DNA of 64,000 nt from Parageobacillus thermantarcticus. Lineage in GTDB: Bacteria; Bacillota; Bacilli; Bacillales; Anoxybacillaceae. Made by a program: the position numbers and the translations under genes. The stretch spans positions 1 through 64,000 of the forward strand of contig NZ_FOJS01000009.1 in assembly GCF_900111865.1 (NCBI RefSeq), read 5' to 3'. Positions 61,035 through 64,000 of this stretch are shown here, one piece after another (the stretch's first letter is position 1; each line of letters begins with the position of its first letter). Under the pieces are notes generated by a model. That model had not been told where the DNA came from. It ran no database searches and saw only the letters and a list, made by a program, of their open reading frames with translations.

Positions 61035-61063
61035 TCCAATCTTAAACAAGGAGATGATTACAC

Positions 61064-61276
61064 ATGGCACGCAACAATAATTCCAATCAACTGCTTGTCG
61101 CCGGTGCGCAACAAGCAATCGATCAAATGAAATATGAAATCGCCCAAGAATTTGGCGTTAACCTTGGTCCTGACACCACTTCCCGCGCGAACGGTTCCGT
61201 TGGTGGAGAAATTACAAAACGCCTTGTCGCAATGGCGCAACAACAACTTGGTGGCCAATTCGGCAACGTTCAATAA
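61064..61276 (+). CDS. Small acid-soluble spore protein, alpha/beta type
   Basis: 70 residues. The two family motifs are present: [18 protein letters not shown] with the GPR protease site (E|FGV region, about residues 24-31) and [19 protein letters not shown]. These proteins coat spore DNA, protect it from UV and heat, and are degraded at germination. ATG 61064 follows CAAGGAGATG. It has a sigma-G-like promoter and a leader containing a tRNA-like fold. Monocistronic. Confidence 0.95.
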   Translation: MARNNNSNQLLVAGAQQAIDQMKYEIAQEFGVNLGPDTTSRANGSVGGEITKRLVAMAQQQLGGQFGNVQ

Positions 61277-61296
61277 CAACTTCATATACATGGCTA

Positions 61297-61328
61297 AAGC
61301 CCCAGGCGCGTTTACCTGGGGCATTTTT
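61297..61328 (+). terminator. Terminator of the SASP gene
   Basis: GCCCCAGG, eight-base loop, CCTGGGGC, then ATTTTTGG. Confidence 0.85.
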
Positions 61329-61342
61329 GGGTTCATTTGCAA

Positions 61343-61364
61343 CAAAAAAGGAGCTTCCCGCTCC
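61343..61364 (-). terminator. Terminator of the CNNM/CBS gene
   Basis: On the minus strand GGAGC, five-base loop, GCTCC, then TTTTTTG, at the stop codon. Confidence 0.7.
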
Positions 61365-62630
61365 TTACATATTTTCCGCGAATGGCTCGTTTAACGAAAC
61401 AAGCACTTTCCTAATTCGCCGATTTTCCACTTGCCGCACGGTTAACGTAAGCGGACCGTAATGCAACGTTTCGCCGACGTTAGGAACGCGTTCAAACATT
61501 TCGAATATCCAACCGCCTAACGTATGAGAAGAGCTTGCCGGTGCTTCGATTTTCATCATTTCGCAAAATTCGTCGAGCGGAAGCTCAGCATTAAATTCAT
61601 AACTGTTTTCATCGATTTGTTGAATGTTTTTCACCGCTTCATCATGCTCATCCCATATTTCCCCAACAATTTGTTCAATAATATCTTCCAGCGTAATCAA
61701 TCCCGCCGTACCGCCAAACTCATCAACAACAATGGCCATATGCACTTTGCTTTTTTGGAATTCCGGTAGCAAATCAGAAATTTTCATCGATTCGACGACG
61801 AACAACGGTTTGCGTAGCAACGCGCGAACGTTTATCTCTTTTTGTTGCACAAGTTCACTAAAAAAGTCGCTTTCCGATAAAATGCCAATCACATTATCAA
61901 TATCTTCCTCATACACCGGTATACGAGAATACTTTTCTTCCAAGAAAACATCGCGAATTTCCTCAATCGGCTGATTGACTTCGACCGCGACCATATCGGC
62001 CCGTGGCGTAAAAATTTCGCCAACTAAAATTTCATCAAAATCGAGCGAACGATGAATTAATTCTTTTTCTTTGTTGTCGATGATGCCTTCTTCCTCACTT
62101 AAGTCAATCATTACTTTAATCTCTTCTTCCGTTACCGCTGGAACAACCGTTCCATTCGTAAACCATTTCACTACACGCTCTCTTACAGCATTAAATAAAG
62201 TCGTGATCGGAGAAAGCAGTTTCATCAATGCGTAAACAATTGCCGCATAATGAATCGACAATGATTCCGCATGCTCTTTCGCAATCGATTTTGGTAAAAT
62301 TTCACCGAATATTAAAAGAAGCACAGTCATGACGATAATCGCAACAATAAGACCTACCCGTTCGCCAAGCGTTGTTGTCGCGATGTCTACTAAAAGCGCG
62401 ACGGCAACAATGCCTGCGACTCTGTTTGCCACAAGCACCGTCAATAAGACGCGGTCTAAATTTTCCATGATATAATTTATCCGCTTGCTACCACGGTGGT
62501 TTTCTTCCACATAATTTTTCAGGCGAATTTTATTCGCTGAAGAAAATGCGGTTTCCACCGAGGAAAAGAAAGCGGTCAAAGCAATACAAAGAAAAAACCA
62601 CCCCAACAGACTCAGAGGCAACTCTTCCAA
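61365..62630 (-). CDS. CNNM/CBS-domain membrane protein (CorC/HlyC family)
   Basis: 421 residues, TTG start at 62630 with AGGAG upstream. N-terminal CNNM domain of three to four helices (LLGWFFLCIALTAFFSSVETAFSSANKIRLKNY), then a CBS pair (IFTPRADMVAVEVNQPIEEI and RALLRKPLFVVESMKISDLL) and a C-terminal CorC_HlyC domain (LPLDEFCEMMK). Relatives in B. subtilis (YhdP, MpfA) export or control magnesium; the older haemolysin name is not meaningful. Which paralogue this is cannot be fixed here. Confidence 0.88.
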   Translation of the reverse strand: MEELPLSLLGWFFLCIALTAFFSSVETAFSSANKIRLKNYVEENHRGSKRINYIMENLDRVLLTVLVANRVAGIVAVALLVDIATTTLGERVGLIVAIIVMTVLLLIFGEILPKSIAKEHAESLSIHYAAIVYALMKLLSPITTLFNAVRERVVKWFTNGTVVPAVTEEEIKVMIDLSEEEGIIDNKEKELIHRSLDFDEILVGEIFTPRADMVAVEVNQPIEEIRDVFLEEKYSRIPVYEEDIDNVIGILSESDFFSELVQQKEINVRALLRKPLFVVESMKISDLLPEFQKSKVHMAIVVDEFGGTAGLITLEDIIEQIVGEIWDEHDEAVKNIQQIDENSYEFNAELPLDEFCEMMKIEAPASSSHTLGGWIFEMFERVPNVGETLHYGPLTLTVRQVENRRIRKVLVSLNEPFAENM

Positions 62631-62744
62631 AGAATCTTCACACTCCTAAATAAAAAAACATTGCTTTGTGTTAGTATGATCAATACTTATTTATATGATT
62701 ATCATATCAAATTTTTCACCAAATGCCTATCATCTAAACATGAT

Positions 62745-62782
62745 ATAACAAAACTGCAGGATGATTCCTGCAGTTTTGTTAC
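62745..62782 (-). terminator. Terminator of the 27-residue membrane protein gene
   Basis: AACAAAACTGCAGG and CCTGCAGTTTTGTT form a 14-pair stem with a six-base loop; on the minus strand the TTTTGTTAT tail follows. It begins at the stop codon. Confidence 0.8.
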
Positions 62783-62862
62783 GATTCGATGATGCATGAG
62801 CCGATCAAATACGCGAGTACAAGCAATGAAGCAATGTTTAACGTCACAGATAATTCTTCCAT
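62779..62862 (-). CDS. 27-residue single-helix membrane peptide
   Basis: MEELSVTLNIASLLVLAYLI then GSCIIES. An acidic N-terminus and one membrane helix. CTAGGAGGGG lies seven bases before ATG 62862, and a perfect terminator starts at the stop codon, so it is a complete small transcription unit. I do not recognise it. Its length and shape are like those of type I toxin or regulatory membrane peptides, but there is no positive charge at the C-terminus to support toxicity. Confidence 0.6.
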   Translation of the reverse strand: MEELSVTLNIASLLVLAYLIGSCIIES

Positions 62863-63046
62863 TCAATGCCCCTCCTAGCAATAATCATCCCCATTATCAT
62901 GGTAACACAGCGCCTTTTTCGACACGTAAGACATTTTATACAACTTTTTGACAATTTCATTACTTCCCATGCATTTGCTACTTTTGCTAGGAAAGAGAGA
63001 GAAAGCGTCCATTCTCTTATTTCTCATTTATCGGCAAGCGACGAAC

Positions 63047-63074
63047 AAAAAGGAGCTTCACAGATAGAAGCTCC
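63047..63074 (-). terminator. Terminator of the MoeB/ThiF-type gene
   Basis: On the minus strand GGAGCTTC, seven-base loop, GAAGCTCC, then TTTTTG, at the stop codon. Confidence 0.85.
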
Positions 63075-64000
63075 TATCCTAAATAACGATAATAAATCGT
63101 TTTTGCCTCTTGGATATCTTTTGTTCCATGAATAAGCGCGCGTCCATCTTGAAAGACGACAAGCCGCTGCTCTCCAAGCGACACAGAGACAAGATACGGG
63201 TTGGCGTCTACGCGTAATCCTTGTTTGGCAAATAATTCGGCAAGCTCCTGTAAATCATAATTTCGTTGCCCAGCCGGGCGAATTTGCACGGAATTTCGTC
63301 CGCATAACACCGCCGTTTTTGTCTGTTGATCATAAGAAAGGTAAGGGTACGATGGATGAGCGCCGCAAGTTGGACAATCATCTTTTTTTACTTGATCCAC
63401 GCGAATCGCCGCATGCTGATTTTTCCATAAATCGAACGAAACAAGCTTATTGCGAAGCGAGGACCAATCTTCCACAAGAATTTTCAACGCCTCTGCCACT
63501 TGGTACGCGACGACCATTTGCACAGCAGGGCTAATAATTCCTGCTGTATCACATGTTAAACCGCCCGTCGGCACCGTCTCAAGCAGGCAGTGAAAACAAG
63601 GAGTTTTCCCCGGAATAAACGCGTAGCTAATGCCATAGCTCCCGACACACGCGCCGTAAATCCACGGAATGTGATATTTATACGCGGCATCATTGATAAT
63701 CATGCGCGTATCGAAGTTATCTGTCGCATCGATCAAAAGATCGGGTTTTCGCTCTCTGATGAGCTCCTCAAGTTCTTGCGCCGTTACATCGCCGACAATC
63801 GCATCAATCGCGACGTCGGAATTTACCTCTTCCAGCCGCCGCTTTGCAGCAATGGCTTTTGGGATGCGCTCTTTTGCGTCCGCTTCGCTATATAATTGCT
63901 GGCGCTGCAAATTGCTCCATTCGACGTAATCGCGGTCAACGATCGTAATCTTGCCGACACCCGCGCGCACAAGCGCTTCCGCGTTTCCCGTTCCTAACGC
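63074..64000 (-). CDS. MoeB/ThiF-type sulfur-carrier adenylyltransferase (5' end outside the window)
   Basis: At least 308 residues, entering the window at 64000 in the ALGTGNAEALVRAGVG part of the nucleotide-binding loop, so about 25-30 N-terminal residues are missing. Conserved E1-like features: VDRDYVEWSNLQRQQLYSE, DATDNFDTRMIIND, the catalytic cysteine region GGLTCDTAGII and zinc cysteines CFHC and CPTC. The C-terminal 90 residues (TAVLCGRNSVQIRPAG onward) are the extension found in Bacillus MoeB/ThiF proteins. It adenylates the C-terminus of MoaD or ThiS for molybdopterin or thiazole synthesis; which one cannot be decided without its neighbours. Confidence 0.9.
   Translation of the reverse strand, partial: ALGTGNAEALVRAGVGKITIVDRDYVEWSNLQRQQLYSEADAKERIPKAIAAKRRLEEVNSDVAIDAIVGDVTAQELEELIRERKPDLLIDATDNFDTRMIINDAAYKYHIPWIYGACVGSYGISYAFIPGKTPCFHCLLETVPTGGLTCDTAGIISPAVQMVVAYQVAEALKILVEDWSSLRNKLVSFDLWKNQHAAIRVDQVKKDDCPTCGAHPSYPYLSYDQQTKTAVLCGRNSVQIRPAGQRNYDLQELAELFAKQGLRVDANPYLVSVSLGEQRLVVFQDGRALIHGTKDIQEAKTIYYRYLG

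Noticed and set aside
62866-63135. An 89-codon plus-strand frame between the 27-residue peptide gene and the MoeB/ThiF gene
   Set aside because: No good ribosome-binding site, and it runs through the terminator and the 3' end of the convergent gene.
1-64000. CRISPR array, prophage or integrated plasmid
   Set aside because: No regularly spaced direct repeats, no phage structural or integrase genes, and gene order is that of the conserved Bacillaceae chromosome.

Overview
The window is chromosomal DNA of a thermophilic, spore-forming member of the Bacillaceae, most like Geobacillus or Parageobacillus. The evidence is gene content and order: the blocks gerPABCDEF, addB-addA-sbcD-sbcC, sipV-yhjE, hemE-hemH-hemY-yhgD-yhgE, ecsA-ecsB-hmoB, hit/prsA, yhaI/scoC, trpP/serC, yhaL-yhaM-yhaP-yhaQ, hemZ-yhaX and yheA-yheB-yheC-yheD all have counterparts in the yha-yhj part of the Bacillus subtilis map. 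Sporulation-type promoters, SASP and GerP genes, comK and dense intrinsic terminators fit this. The species call is an inference from protein similarity.

Layout. 1-2600: an IS200/IS605-type element end that has cut into a GerPF-like gene, followed by the gerP operon behind a textbook sigma-K promoter. 2600-14420: DNA repair operon addB-addA-sbcD-sbcC (minus strand). 14540-20440: signal peptidase, TVP38 membrane protein, ComK, isocitrate lyase, a SCO protein and azlCD. 20600-27300: D-amino-acid transaminase, a three-gene ABC importer, acyl-CoA ligase LcfB with a FadR box, YhfI and YhfH. 27400-34000: haem genes hemE-hemH-hemY with the TetR regulator YhgD and its target YhgE. 34000-39500: a transporter, ecsA-ecsB-hmoB, two IS256-derived MITEs beside terminators, a 500-base intergenic repeat region, and hit. 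39500-52650: prsA, scoC, trpP with a TRAP site, serC, yhaM, the YhaPQ exporter, hemZ, yhaX, yheA and yheB, plus several very small genes. 52650-57460: four tandem, overlapping YheC/YheD-type ATP-grasp genes behind a sigma-K-like promoter. 57400-64000: small sporulation-type genes, a PucR-type regulator, msmX with a cre site, a sigma-G-type SASP gene whose leader carries a tRNA-like fold, a CNNM/CBS membrane protein, and a MoeB/ThiF-type enzyme running off the edge.

How the genes work together. Late sporulation and germination (gerP, yheC/D family, SASP, YjcZ, YhaL) is one theme and haem metabolism (hemE, hemH, hemY, hemZ, hmoB) a second. Recombinational repair (AddAB, SbcCD) and transition-state control (ScoC, ComK, Ecs, PrsA) are others. 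Several regulatory circuits can be read directly: YhgD on yhgD and yhgE, FadR on lcfB, CcpA on msmX, TRAP on trpP, and sigma K or sigma G on spore genes. Most of the window is conserved core genome. The least expected items are the tRNA-like SASP leader, the four-gene ATP-grasp cassette, the terminator-associated MITEs and the repeat-bearing intergenic transcript candidate near 38.6-39.0 kb.
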